The position numbers were made by a program, and so were the translations under genes. Shown piece by piece: positions 36,401 through 45,500 of a DNA stretch of 64,000 bases. The first letter of the stretch is position 1; every line of letters begins with the position of its first letter. The stretch lies in assembly GCA_034336665.1 (NCBI GenBank), contig CM067568.1, forward strand, positions 43,876,770 to 43,940,769. The letters are read 5' to 3'. A model generated the notes under the pieces. The model worked only from the letters and a program-made list of their open reading frames with translations. It ran no database searches and was not told the origin of the DNA. The stretch comes from Luscinia megarhynchos (Eukaryota; Chordata; Aves; Passeriformes; Turdidae).

Positions 36401-39400
36401 CGTGTGGAGTGGTCCATATGAGCCAGTGTGGTCCTACAACAGGATGGCACCGTTTGGCTTTAGTGTGTGTTGCAAGGAGAAGGCATAAATGAGGCTAAGG
36501 ACAGAATGAAGCTGGAGCTTCAATTTGTGTCATTTAGTAGGATGTGTCATTTAGTCATTTATCATATCTTAGTAGGATAAGAGGGGGAAGCCTAGGCAGT
36601 GCTGGAAAACTTGGTAAAGCCAAAGGTTTAGGCAGATTTGAAAAAATAAGACAACAGCAACATATGTAAATTATCTGAATTTGGAGAATCAGATTTTACA
36701 AGAAGTGTTGAATAGGAGAAAGTCAAAGTCACATGCTCCTGTAAGAGTAGTGAAGGTATGGAATATTTCAGCTTAGAATTTCTTAAAATACTTCTTGAAT
36801 TAAGAGTCTGAGTTCAGGTAAATGAAGTGTCTTAACAAATTACATAAAAGTGGCTCTTTTTCAGTATATGCCCCCAAATAATAAATCTGATTAGTGTAAA
36901 AATTGATTTTTAACTTTCATCTCTTGAAATAGTTTTCTAAAGGAAACAATATCTTGGAGAAAGGAAACATGGCTGTAATTAACTCATAGCTCAGCAGAAC
37001 AGTTCAGTTGGAGTCATTGTCCTGTCTGTTCAAGTCTTGAAATTAATTTGGATTCACAAAGAAAACTGATTTATTTTGCTTGTAAAGGGTGCAAATTTAA
37101 TCTTTTATCACCAAAAGACAGCTGTCAGTCCAGTATTATGACTTTTTGATTTACGGTTTTGGAAATTTTCTTCAGAAAATATGATTGTACATAAACTTTT
37201 ACTGTCATCACTTTTTTGATTAAGAGTGAATAGAAGTACAGTGAATTTTGATTATGCTAGATTGCTTACACCAAATTGCATATAGAATCATAAAGGTCTC
37301 AGCTTGGGGTTGTTTTTTTCTTCTTTTTACCATCCAGTGGAAATGGAAGACTTAAGTACGCTACAAAAGCAGGAGAAGGTGCTGGAGCGCTGCAAGTACT
37401 GGCCTGCCTGTAAAAATGGAGATGAATGTGTGTACCATCACCCCACACTACCTTGCAAGTGAGTAGTAGAGAGCTCCTCCACTTGACATGCTATTTTGAT
37501 TTTTATTCCAGTGCTGCAAACTTCTGCTCTGTGTCAGTAAATATTTCAAGGCAGCACAAACCTGTCAGGGCGGGATCAGTGCTAGATTATCACACTGTAA
37601 TTCCTTTTCCCAAGTTTTCCACTCCTCTCCCAAGTGTCAGAATACACGGGATGGCAGCTGCACCCTTGCAGAAGAAAGCTTTAGTTTAAGAGTACAGGCT
37701 GGTGTTCCTGAGTTGCTTAAAGATGCAGGAATTAGTGTCTTAGAAGAATAGGCCCTCTTCTGCCAGCTGTCACAATGCTTTTGAAGGTTAGGTCCTCGTT
37801 ATGTAGTAATGCAGTAATTGTGGGTTTTAAATTTGAAAGTGAAGGCGAACTCTTGAACGTGCCCTGTGCCTTTGACTTCTCTTCCATAAGCAGGAGCAAT
37901 CCAGAAAAACTGTCTGTTCTGAGGTAATTCTTACTAGATTGGGCAACTTCAGTTACTCAGACATTTGCATTATCTTATAAAATCTGGTGTAACTAAATTC
38001 AAAATAAAACTCTTCAGTGAAAACCATGTTACATAGGGAACACTTCACCCCTCTTTGAGGAAGATCAGATTTCACAATGCCTTTGCCACTCTGTGCCACA
38101 AACTAAGAGTGACGTGTCCTGGCTGGCACCAAGGAGATTGGGACCAAACTGCCATGAGAGTGAGGGAGGGTCTGCAGGAAGGGAAGCTGAGTGCAGGTTT
38201 GTGGGTGAACAGCTCGTGCACTACACTGTGTGCACTGCTGGGGAAGGACAAGACATACCCCAGCCCTGATGCACCTGCTTTCTGTGATACTCCGGCTTGT
38301 GTGTGCAACAGATGCTTGAGGATTTTGCTTCTTTTGACTCAATTTATTTTCCTTCAGAGTTTTCCCTAACTGCAAATTTGCTGATAAATGCCTGTTCATC
38401 CATCCCAACTGTAAATATGATGCAAAGTGCACTAAGCCAGACTGTCCTTACACTCATGCCAGTCGACGAAGCCCCCATCCATCTCCTAAACCAGGTGAGC
38501 ACATCTTGTTTTCTGAGTTTTAATTAAAGTACTGAAGGGACAACAGTATTTTTGGGAACAGAAACTGACAGTGATGAAAATTTTTTTTTTGCTTGAATTG
38601 ACCTAATTTTCTTACAACTCTTAATGCAAGATGAAGAATAATAATCCAGTGTTACTGCAATAAACTGTTACCAGAAAAATCCCCCAATGCTTTTATGCAA
38701 GAGTCCATTTGAAGGCTGTGCAAGGCCAAGATGGTGAATTGCACAAGTTGTTTGTTTCTCTGAAGGGATTAGCCAGCACTGCAATTTTGCTCAGATTTTT
38801 TTCTTAAATTGAACACGTTGTACCAAGGGCTTGTGATACACACTGAAAACAGAGGCTTCTGCTTTTGAACATTTTTTTCATTAGTGCCAATGTAGGAGAG
38901 AAGTTGGTGTAATGATGAGATGACTTTTGGGGTGAGGTTACTCGGTGAAGGCAGTAGCTGTGTTTGGTATGGGCAGGTGTTGCTGAGCATTTGAACCATG
39001 CCAAGGTGCAGGGCCTTTACTGCGTGATCTTTTGGAAGTAATTTAGCTCCTAGTCACAGTTCAATGCAGTTTTGTTACCTTGCCAGAAACCAAGTACAAT
39101 GTGCTTGTCTCCCATATCATTCCCAGCAGCTCCTCTGTATTCCTGGAAAGTGCAGTGCCTGCACTTCTCAGTCCCGTCAGTTGAAACTCTAACAGGCTTG
39201 CTGCTGTCTAAATCTGACATTTGAGATTCTCTGCCTACCAGAATCTCTATATAATTTGTTGGAAGTTTTGCCTTGACCATGGTACTTCTTGCCCTGAAAA
39301 GGTGAAGAAACAAGTTTAATGATTACCTGATAGCCTTGTTCTACTCCAGGATCCACTAACTGCATGGGAAATGCTGTCTATATTTCCTGCTGTACTTTAG

Positions 39401-41220
39401 TGTATTATAAAATGGAATTTCTAGCGGAAGGATTTATGTATTTAAGGTTGTGTGGAGCTGTCTTAAAAAGGCAATTTATTCTGACCCAGACTTATTTCCT
39501 GTTCTTTTTGTTTCTACTGTTAGCACCCCTGCCCACACTGTCCATACCCTCCAGTAGTCCGCTGTGTAAGTTTTTTCCAGCTTGTAAGAAAATGGAGTGT
39601 CCATTTTACCACCCAAAAGTAAGATATATCTCCTATCTTCCTTCCTTTCTAGAAAGAGACTTGAAACATGCTGCTTTGGGACAGGAAACGTTACTAGAAT
39701 TTAATGCTTTTTGCTTTTACTGTTCACATTTTAACTTTGCCTTATAAGCAGAATATACAAAACTAGTGGCTTAAGGAATTTGGAAAATTATACTTTTTAG
39801 TTAATCTTTCTGCCAAATGCTGCTGGGTCGCTTGAAACAGGCCATATGTCTTACCCAGCCAGGATGCTGAGGGCAGAGAGGGGCCTTTTGGAAGGAATAT
39901 GTCTCAAGACTCTTGACTCTTCCTTCAGATATGCTGCAGCATACAAAAACTTTAAAGATTTCCCAGTTACCCTAAAATGTATTAATGTAATCTATACACT
40001 ACAGATGTCTATTACTTGGGTACTTCTATAGAGTTGTGTCCCTGCATCTAATGTCAGGAAGTTTAGTGCTTTTTCAAGCCCTAGTAATGCCAAAATACCT
40101 GTGCTTAGATTTTATTAGCCAGATACTCTGGCTTTTGTCCCCCCTCAGGTAATGCTGTGTCATGCTCCCAACTGGTATACAAAGATCAATTCAAACTAAA
40201 GTCTGCAAACTCTTGCAAGCAAAGGAATTTCCACCAAACAGTGCAGTGGCAGTTTTGGAGCATGAAATTCCTAGTTGGTACTTTTTAAAAAAGATCTTTT
40301 TGTCACTGGGTCGAGCTGGTTGCACTGGTGGAGGGGAGTGTTGGCTCAGTTGCGGGTGGGATGTGTCACATAGCAATGCAAGGGTTCAGTGCAGCTCAGC
40401 ACGTTCAGGAGTTCAGGCAGCCAGCATTGAGCAGCCTCTTCTGAAATACTTTTGCCTTTAGCATTGTAGGTTTAACACACAATGTACAAGACCAGACTGC
40501 ACTTTCTACCATCCCACTGTTGCTGTACCTCCACGCCACGCCTTGAAATGGACTCGAACTCAAATCAGGTGAGAAAAACTCTAAATCTAACCAAGAAAAA
40601 AAAGTGTTGTGACATTACTAATGTAGTTTTACTTGCAGAAGTAACGTGTGTTATGGGGAAGAACAAAGATATATGAAAAAAGATACCCCTTATAGGCAGC
40701 TTTCTTTTAAAGACAACTCTGTGCTGTTGTTTGGTAGTATTTGTATAAACATTAACTAATGTGGTGCAACCTTGATCAACAAGTGCCCTGCAGCTGGCAG
40801 AGTCACTGGAATCCTGACCTGGACAGGTGGCGTTTTCTGAGTTGTATTTGAATAAATTTGAAAACCCTTTTACCATTATTTTATCATGTGTCTGGGCTGT
40901 CTTTTCCACACTAGATTCAGGTGTTTCTTTGAGTGTTTCTGGCAGAGCAGCTCCTTCTTGTCATCTACCTGTGATTTCATAACCCAGTAGCAAACTTTCC
41001 AAAGCTGCAGCTCTGGGCCTGCCCTCAATACTCATATGATTTAATGATCTTTTCACCCCAACTACTCCCCTCTGCAAAGGTTTTAGCCATTACAGCTAGG
41101 CACTCATGAGATTTTTCTATTTCCTTCCCAACAGGGGAGGGCACAGAGCAGTTCTCAAATCACCTTTACAAAGGGGTAGAATTGTTCCTTATTGTTTTTT
41201 TCTTCTTCCTCAGTGAATGA
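18095..41220 (+). CDS. ZC3H14: ZC3H14, nuclear poly(A)-binding CCCH zinc-finger protein (complete, 17 coding exons)
   Basis: Joining exons 18095-18130, 18873-18915, 22116-22230, 25011-25051, 25409-25604, 25944-26364, 27873-28033, 29108-29208, 31273-31428, 32890-32964, 33392-33548, 35055-35278, 37338-37458, 38358-38494, 39524-39618, 40462-40568 and 41214-41220 gives 2,193 nt, or 730 residues plus stop. Human ZC3H14 has 736. The family (yeast Nab2, fly Nab2) binds poly(A) tails in the nucleus and limits tail length. Visible parts are a PWI-like N-terminus (about 1-78), an IKPEPDD acidic motif, a basic cluster RKRRLPVVSSVVKVKKF (about 289-305), an acidic tract (about 307-317) and five C-X5-C-X4/5-C-X3-H fingers at 594-610, 615-631, 634-649, 676-691 and 695-710. 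All zinc ligands are present and no frameshift is seen. Confidence 0.95.
18131..18872 (+). other. ZC3H14: ZC3H14 intron 1
   Basis: Its first 340 bp belong to the CpG island and the rest is AT-rich. The acceptor is cattattttttAG. No other element is seen. Confidence 0.8.
18873..18915 (+). CDS. ZC3H14: ZC3H14 exon 2
   Basis: Encodes GAIKGKLQELGAYV (residues 13-26) plus one base. Acceptor ttttttAG and donor G|GTAAGT flank it. Residue 13 is Gly here and Ser in human. Confidence 0.95.
18916..22115 (+). other. ZC3H14: ZC3H14 intron 2
   Basis: A 3.2-kb AT-rich intron. It contains an imperfect inverted repeat (20717-20737 with 20772-20792). No exon or known transposon is recognised in it. Confidence 0.75.
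20717..20792. repeat. Imperfect 21-bp inverted repeat
   Basis: The arms gcataagccaacacaattacc (20717-20737) and ggtaattgtgctaacttatgc (20772-20792) pair at 18 of 21 positions across a 34-base spacer. The left arm overlaps a smaller exact hairpin, gttggc-ataa-gccaac (20713-20728). It may be a short DNA-transposon remnant or chance. Confidence 0.75.
22116..22230 (+). CDS. ZC3H14: ZC3H14 exon 3
   Basis: Encodes residues 27-64, DEELPDYIMVMVANKKSQ onward to FTV, and ends two bases into the Trp codon. Acceptor tctttctattAG, donor TG|GTATGT. This is the core of the PWI-like N-terminal fold. Confidence 0.95.
22231..25010 (+). other. ZC3H14: ZC3H14 intron 3
   Basis: A 2.8-kb AT-rich intron ending in a long pyrimidine tract and tctatttcAG. 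No other feature is recognised. Confidence 0.75.
25011..25051 (+). CDS. ZC3H14: ZC3H14 exon 4
   Basis: Completes Trp65 and encodes LHGVLDKLRSVTT (residues 66-78). A long pyrimidine tract precedes the AG and the donor is G|GTAAGT. The phase links exons 3 and 5 exactly. Confidence 0.95.
25409..25604 (+). CDS. ZC3H14: ZC3H14 exon 5
   Basis: Encodes EPTSVKSSESNIFESN through STSSQEQRNTAS (residues 79-143), a Ser-rich linker. Acceptor ctgtctccacAG, donor AG|GTAAGG. It is less conserved than the flanking exons, as expected for disordered sequence. Confidence 0.93.
25944..26364 (+). CDS. ZC3H14: ZC3H14 exon 6
   Basis: Encodes residues 144-284, including STVKPLREL, IKPEPDDLIDEDLNFVQENP and VTYGSSRPSAEIYRPPA, all typical of ZC3H14. 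The acceptor is tttttttcAG. The donor GAG|GTTGGT is weak, but it keeps phase 0 into exon 7 and the frame stops four codons further on. The C-terminal third is diverged from mammals. Confidence 0.9.
26365..27872 (+). other. ZC3H14: ZC3H14 intron 6
   Basis: AT-rich, with a short (GAT)n run near 26,775-26,790. Its 3' end is duplicated: the last 40 bases plus the first 15 exonic bases occur twice in tandem (see 27778-27887). Confidence 0.75.
27778..27887 (+). repeat. ZC3H14: 55-bp tandem duplication of the exon 7 splice acceptor
   Basis: Units 27778-27832 and 27833-27887 are identical except at three positions. Each carries a branch-like gctaaatgag, a pyrimidine-rich stretch, ttgtAG and the first 15 bases of exon 7. 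The first copy also creates a plausible donor (CCAG|GTATGC at 27832). In-frame use of the first acceptor would meet TGA after eight codons, so the second acceptor (AG at 27871-27872) must serve the full-length protein. Confidence 0.9.
27873..28033 (+). CDS. ZC3H14: ZC3H14 exon 7
   Basis: Encodes residues 285-337: EESSRKRRLPVVSSVVKVKK, an acidic GEDEEEEEDYG tract and TGSISSSVSVPAKPER. The basic cluster matches the nuclear-localisation region of mammalian ZC3H14. Donor AG|GTACTG. The acceptor is the downstream copy of a tandem duplication. Confidence 0.93.
28034..29107 (+). other. ZC3H14: ZC3H14 intron 7
   Basis: AT-rich intron with a 13-bp perfect inverted repeat (28737-28749 and 28769-28781, 19-base loop). 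Nothing else is recognised. Confidence 0.7.
29108..29208 (+). CDS. ZC3H14: ZC3H14 exon 8
   Basis: Encodes RPSLPPSKQANKNLILKAIS through TKTTNFST (residues 338-371), nearly identical to mammals. Acceptor tatttcctttAG, donor G|GTAATT. Confidence 0.95.
29209..31272 (+). other. ZC3H14: ZC3H14 intron 8
   Basis: 2.1 kb, containing a CR1 element in sense orientation (30499-30822) and a short (TG)n run near 31,158-31,172. Confidence 0.75.
30499..30822 (+). mobile_element. CR1 LINE 3' end
   Basis: A clear match to the avian CR1 3' region: 'ctgaaaggaggttgtag', 'ggattggatattagg'-like text, 'ttgtcaggcattggaacagg', 'gatgtagatgtggcactt', 'gggacatggcttagtgg' and 'ggacttgatgatcttaaggg'. It ends in the octamer-type tail 'gattctgtgattctg'. 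It is 5'-truncated and carries no coding part. It sits in sense orientation inside ZC3H14 intron 8. Confidence 0.92.
31273..31428 (+). CDS. ZC3H14: ZC3H14 exon 9
   Basis: Encodes VPQKQTVPVAPRTRISPEES through EQTVEEIQ (residues 372-423). Acceptor tctatttaaAG, donor G|GTCATC (weak). In mammals the corresponding middle exons are alternatively spliced. Confidence 0.9.
31429..32889 (+). other. ZC3H14: ZC3H14 intron 9
   Basis: AT-rich intron ending in an 11-T run before AG. No repeat or RNA gene is recognised. Confidence 0.7.
32890..32964 (+). CDS. ZC3H14: ZC3H14 exon 10
   Basis: Encodes GSEQKELSCRLQIDPMIEDT through LQVTQ (residues 424-448), matching the RLQIDP block of ZC3H14. Acceptor tttttttAG, donor G|GTTAAG (weak). 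Confidence 0.9.
33392..33548 (+). CDS. ZC3H14: ZC3H14 exon 11
   Basis: Encodes DYCEPESVVHSDTRSFILKK through SGRLIQT (residues 449-500). Acceptor tctcccaatgcAG, donor CG|GTGAAA. The DTRSFILKKPKL block is conserved. Confidence 0.93.
33549..35054 (+). other. ZC3H14: ZC3H14 intron 11
   Basis: 1.5 kb, with no repeat that I recognise. An ATG at 35038-35040 lies in the pyrimidine tract just before exon 12 and is in frame with it. Confidence 0.7.
35055..35278 (+). CDS. ZC3H14: ZC3H14 exon 12
   Basis: Encodes RDQLVQPEKPASPKFIVTLD, then GVPSPPGYLSDQEEEDS, and ends RQLEDCD (residues 501-575). Acceptor tctttgtttgatAG, donor G|GTAATT. Confidence 0.94.
35279..37337 (+). other. ZC3H14: ZC3H14 intron 12
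   Basis: 2.1 kb of AT-rich intron with T/G-rich low-complexity text near 35,530-35,570. No exon or clear transposon is seen. Confidence 0.7.
37338..37458 (+). CDS. ZC3H14: ZC3H14 exon 13 (zinc finger 1)
   Basis: Encodes residues 576-615, VEMEDLSTLQKQEKVLERC followed by finger 1 (Cys594, Cys600, Cys606, His610), and ends two bases into Lys616. Acceptor catccAG, donor AA|GTGAGT. Confidence 0.95.
38358..38494 (+). CDS. ZC3H14: ZC3H14 exon 14 (zinc fingers 2-3)
   Basis: Encodes residues 616-661 with finger 2 (Cys615 from exon 13, Cys621, Cys627, His631) and finger 3 (Cys634, Cys640, Cys645, His649). A proline-rich linker SRRSPHPSPKP follows. Acceptor ttttccttcAG, donor G|GTGAGC. Confidence 0.95.
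38495..39523 (+). other. ZC3H14: ZC3H14 intron 14
   Basis: About 1 kb with no recognised element, ending in ttgtttctactgttAG. Confidence 0.7.
39524..39618 (+). CDS. ZC3H14: ZC3H14 exon 15 (zinc finger 4)
   Basis: Encodes APLPTLSIPSSSPL, then finger 4 (Cys676, Cys682, Cys687, His691) and PK. Donor AAA|GTAAGA in phase 0. Confidence 0.95.
40462..40568 (+). CDS. ZC3H14: ZC3H14 exon 16 (zinc finger 5)
   Basis: Encodes HCRFNTQCTRPDCTFYHPTV, which is finger 5 (Cys695, Cys701, Cys706, His710), then PPRHALKWTRTQI. Acceptor tttgcctttAG, donor AG|GTGAGA. Reading through this donor meets TGA immediately, after one Arg codon. Confidence 0.95.
40569..41213 (+). other. ZC3H14: ZC3H14 last intron, with AATAAA at 40851-40856
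   Basis: Acceptor attgtttttttcttcttcctcAG is strong. An AATAAA at 40851-40856 followed by GT-rich text could serve a retained-intron transcript whose protein would end ...TQIR. Confidence 0.7.
41214..41220 (+). CDS. ZC3H14: ZC3H14 exon 17 (last coding bases, Ser-Glu-stop)
   Basis: Completes AG|T (Ser) and encodes Glu and TGA. The resulting end ...TQISE matches the mammalian ...SE ending, which supports splicing of this last intron. Confidence 0.88.
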
Positions 41221-41500
41221 ATATGATACAAACTGAGACTGAGCTTTGCCTCCTCTGGACAGTAGAGGACAGGAAGATTAACTGCCAGGGACACAGGATG
41301 CTAGGAAAGACTCATACATTTTGGACTTTGAATATACATTGTTTTCATAAAACGAGGTTGACTGCATACTTGAAATGTCTCTAATTTTCCAAGTTTGTAA
41401 GTTTGGGCAATTTTACATTTTTTTTACACTGTAAGAAAAAAACATGTGTAAGAAAAGTTTTACTTTAAAATTCCATTAAAAACCTTCAAAGCACATGTTG
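41221..41500 (+). other. ZC3H14: ZC3H14 3' UTR
   Basis: AT-rich sequence from the stop codon to the first good poly(A) signal. A longer UTR using later signals cannot be excluded. Confidence 0.6.
41475..41480 (+). terminator. ZC3H14: Poly(A) signal ATTAAA for ZC3H14
   Basis: ATTAAA lies 255 bases after the stop, followed within 40 bases by the GT-rich stretch tgttgtgtcctgtttggg. Cleavage is expected near 41,495-41,500. Confidence 0.55.
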
Positions 41501-42087
41501 TGTCCTGTTTGGGTAATGTTCCTTGTGTAAGAATTGGTGTGTTGAAGAAGTATGGCAGCAGAAGTGCTTAGAAAGCTTATTCCTGTGTTGGGATCATACT
41601 GGAAGTACTTTTTGTCCAGCAAGTGTTTGGTACAGTGCACATGGCTGCACTGCTGTCCCAGCACCCAGGGACTGAGCTCTCCACCCCAGCACAGGCACAA
41701 AGTAAATGCTTTGTCTTTTGGGTGTTGTTCCAGTGCAGTGGTTGTCACGGTCATTCTGCCTTCTAAAATGGGGAAAAAAACACAAGGGAAACAAACTGCT
41801 TCAGAAGCCAGAACAATTAAAGAATTACTGATAACTGTTCTCCACTTAAAAAGCCTATGAACTACCACTTCACTTGAAAATAGGTACTCTGAGATGTTTC
41901 CATTAATACCAAGAAGAAAGTAAGTACTGCTGAACTTCCTTCTAAGGAATTATTTTGCCTATTGGGCACACTGTGGTTTTCTCCTTCAAAAGGGTTCCTG
42001 TGACTTACATGTACACACATGCCCATAAATATGGTAAAGTGATATTAAAATGATGAAAAGTGTTGAACAGTAACATAAATGCACTTT

Positions 42088-42093
42088 TTTATT
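42088..42093 (-). terminator. EML5: Candidate distal poly(A) signal for EML5 (AATAAA, minus strand)
   Basis: Plus-strand tttatt reads AATAAA on the minus strand, with a T/G-containing stretch downstream. If used, the EML5 3' UTR would be about 8.2 kb and end about 0.6 kb from the ZC3H14 poly(A) signal, tail to tail. Several nearer candidates exist (for example 48615-48620, 49500-49505 and 50040-50045), so this is only one option. Confidence 0.3.
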
Positions 42094-42354
42094 AAATCTT
42101 TTTTATATTTTGGGGAACTACATTTTCACAAAAATATACAAAAGAATTTCTTTTTACAAATATTTACATTCAATATCAGAAAACAATGATAGCTACATAT
42201 TTTAAACTTAAATTTGACAAATATAGTCTTGAATTCTGAAACTTAACACTCCAGGAAAAGTATTTTTAATTTTTCTTTTTAAATAAAGTACTCAAAGTTC
42301 ATATTCAAATTTAAAAAAATCTTAATTAATGCAAAAATCTGACATTTAATTTTT

Positions 42355-42374
42355 TATATATATATATATATATA
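42355..42374. repeat. (TA)n microsatellite
   Basis: About ten TA units in a very AT-rich stretch. Confidence 0.8.
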
Positions 42375-42504
42375 CTTTAAATAAACATACAACATTGTCA
42401 CAGGAATTAGATGTTCATGGTGGAAACCAAAATGGAGTACATTTAAACCCATAATCCTTATTACAGTAATATATGACCATACCTTTGGACTAGTTTAAAA
42501 TACC

Positions 42505-42527
42505 TTTTTTTTTTTTTTTTTTTTTTT
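42505..42527. repeat. 23-base poly-T run
   Basis: An uninterrupted run of T. No recognisable transposon body is attached on either side. Confidence 0.85.
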
Positions 42528-45500
42528 CTTGTTAAAGCAAGAGGGATTATCTGACACACTCCATAATGAAACAACAAATCTGAACAGACAACTGCATTTT
42601 AAGCTTAAAGAACTACAGTAAAATATTTTTGTAAGGTGACCTGACAGGGGACTGGAAAGGAGTGGAGAGGATGTGCTCTAGTGTTGCACAGAGCATTGCT
42701 GGAATGGGTTTCCAGATGAAAGACTGCAAAGAACATTATTTTTCTACAGACTTTCCCAATGCCTTCCTTAGCTGTCCTTTGCAGAAATAGCTGCCACCAT
42801 GAAGCTATTTTCCATGTGAGATGAGGAGACAAGAATTTGTAAGGGCAGCAGAAGACCAGGGCCATCTCCATTGCTGCATTTCCACTGCTGTGCTGGGCTG
42901 TCACTGCACAGTGTTCAGCCTGAGGAAAAGCTTTCCTCTGCTAAAAACAGTGAACAAACCAAGCTACTAAGCTAAAAGTGCATGTTTTTAAAAAAGGAAA
43001 TTGTTCTAATGCATTTACTTAGCTGGTTATATTTTCAAGTTATCATTTTGGGCTTGAGTGTATTCTAATACAGAATTTGCATTAAAAATGCCTTGACTTG
43101 CTTCACAAATCCATAATGCAGCTTTTCCATTACTTTATGCTGTATACCCATAACTGAACTAAAAAGCAGAAATGAAGCTAATTACCAGATACTGCTTTTA
43201 AAAAAAAAATCAAGCTATTTTGCACCTGAAACCACACCACTATGGTACGCAGTAGCAAGAAAAGGAAAAACAGACCAGAAATGTATAAAGTACTACCCAA
43301 CAGCACCAACATTTCACAAAAGTACAGGAAACCATTTTTATTTCATGCAATGTGTGTCTGTGTTCATGCCTGGAGTTCCTTTAGAAAGGATATTTACTGG
43401 ATTCCAGAAGAATACAGTATAGCACATGTCCTGTGTGCAACTGGTGGTTGAAAAATAATAGTGTTATGCTACTACCACTTCCAGCTCGATTACTTGGAAG
43501 ATCCCCACCCCCCAGTTCTCCTCCATCTCAAGAATTTGCAACTAAGGTAACAGAAAATTAATTTTCAGCTAGAGAATGCTTGGGATTGGCTTTGCATTAC
43601 AAATGACAACAATAACAGCAAAGCTGTGATTAAAGTTGGCCCTCTCAGCCACTACATTGCAAAAATAAACTTACTTGGTGGCTGGGAGGGGGGAGCTGGG
43701 AACTGGAGTAGGGGCTTCTGTGGAAAGGAGGAAGAGCACTAAGAGCCAAAGCTAATGAAAGAATAATGGAGGATATTACATGAACATGTGTTATTGTTTT
43801 CCTTAAAGGCTTACAATCCTGCAGAGGACTTAAACTAAAATACCCCTCTACTACAGCCCTTTTTCAGAACCCACCAATGCAATGCTTGCTGCAATAATTT
43901 GCATTTTGTCCTTATGGCCTCATCTTCTGCCTCAGCCCCACTGTGAGCAGCTCAAGGCAGTGCCAGCTTTAGGAGCTCTGCAGCACCACACACAATGGGA
44001 CAGTGCAATTGTTTCTTCATCTTAGAAAACTGGTAAAGCACAACTGGCCTTAATCCTCTGGTTTGAAACACCCTGTATGTGGGGACCACGTAGCAGTTAA
44101 GTGAATACAACCTGCTTTCCTTTACAAACAGTGTGAGTCACATGGATCTTCACATCACTAAACAGACATGACAATACTTTGGGGTTATCATTAAAGAACA
44201 AAAAAAAAATTGAGGTTTGTTTTGGAATCTTTCTGTTTTTCAATAAGCTCTCACATGACATCGGTGCCCAAACTAAGCAAGATACACGCTGCTAAGGGCA
44301 AAATCACTTTGCAGGGTCCTGAAGGTATCCCACAAACAGCAAAAGAAACTAAGGAAACACCTATTTTGGCTTATGGAAGAGAAATCCAAACCTACCAAGC
44401 AACATCCTGCCAAGGAACATCCTGCCTCTCAAAATCAGCTGCCCTCTGGCAGGTGGAGAAGGATCAATCCAGCTATTCATGCATAAATTTTGTGTTTCTT
44501 ACAAAGAGTTGCTACAAGTAAAAATCCAGTTGTCTAACCAGCACCTATAATGCATTGGGATTTTTTTAACCTGAAGTTTACCATAGTTATTTCCTGGTTT
44601 AGTAATGGTTTACTATGGGATAAAATCAAGAACTTTATACTGATTTATTTCTACTCAGATGTATTTTTTGGATCTAATCACATTCACCTAACTTCCTTTA
44701 TATTAGAAGGCCCATGGGATGGAACCGTTGAAGGAAAATTTGGCTTAAGTAGGATCTTTACTGCCCTCTGCAGATTCCTCCTACTGTCATACCTCGAGTC
44801 AAATGTAATAGAGCACACAGCTTTCATATCTGTCATCCTAAATGTTGTGACTTCCTGGGAACAGAATCAAGTACTGCTGAATAGCAAAGAAATGAGAGGC
44901 AGTAATTGCAACAGCTTGGTTAGGAGGAGTTTTCTGAAGTGTAGTATTTCTTTGGTTTAATATTTTTTGTTTGAAGAACATTTTCAGAAGAGGCCTATTA
45001 AAACAATCCATGTTTGGTCTATGTGAAAAGATAAGCAGCCTTTTAAAATACATCCTTTAACTCTTTTGCCCGAGCTCTCAGTACTACAGAGCACTTCTGT
45101 CTTTATAACACTTTTTTTGTTCCACTGGAGCTGTGGGTAACCTGCTGCACCTGAGCTCTAAACAGGTGTCCCTCAGGTATGGGAGTGGAGACAGCAGAGA
45201 GTGTGAGTGGCTGCATCTTCCCAAAACCAGAGCAATCAAAGTTACCTACAGCCTTTCCTTGAGCACTCTGCTGCCAAGCAGCCACTAGAATGCTTCCCAC
45301 TTAAAACAAGATGTTTGCCATTCCTTTGCCTATTTTTGAGTGTCCCCTTCTCTGTTTCCTTTCTTCTGCCTTTTCTCCATGTTTCCTGTTACTGCTTCCT
45401 CCACATTTTGTTCCATAATTCCAAAAAGAAGAGGAAATTATAAGCATTATGGAAATTAGAATTGCCTACTCTCATCATGCAAAGACCTTACACCTTATGT

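Noticed and set aside
41476..41868. 130-codon minus-strand frame just after the ZC3H14 3' end
   Set aside because: No recognisable domain; it overlaps the ZC3H14 3' region, with comparable frames on the opposite strand.
42605..42904. A TGG-AAA-TGC string on the minus strand, considered as the EML5 C-terminus
   Set aside because: The surrounding residues do not fit. The true terminal exon, with LFVWKCVHMPH and a proper acceptor, is at 50291-50327.
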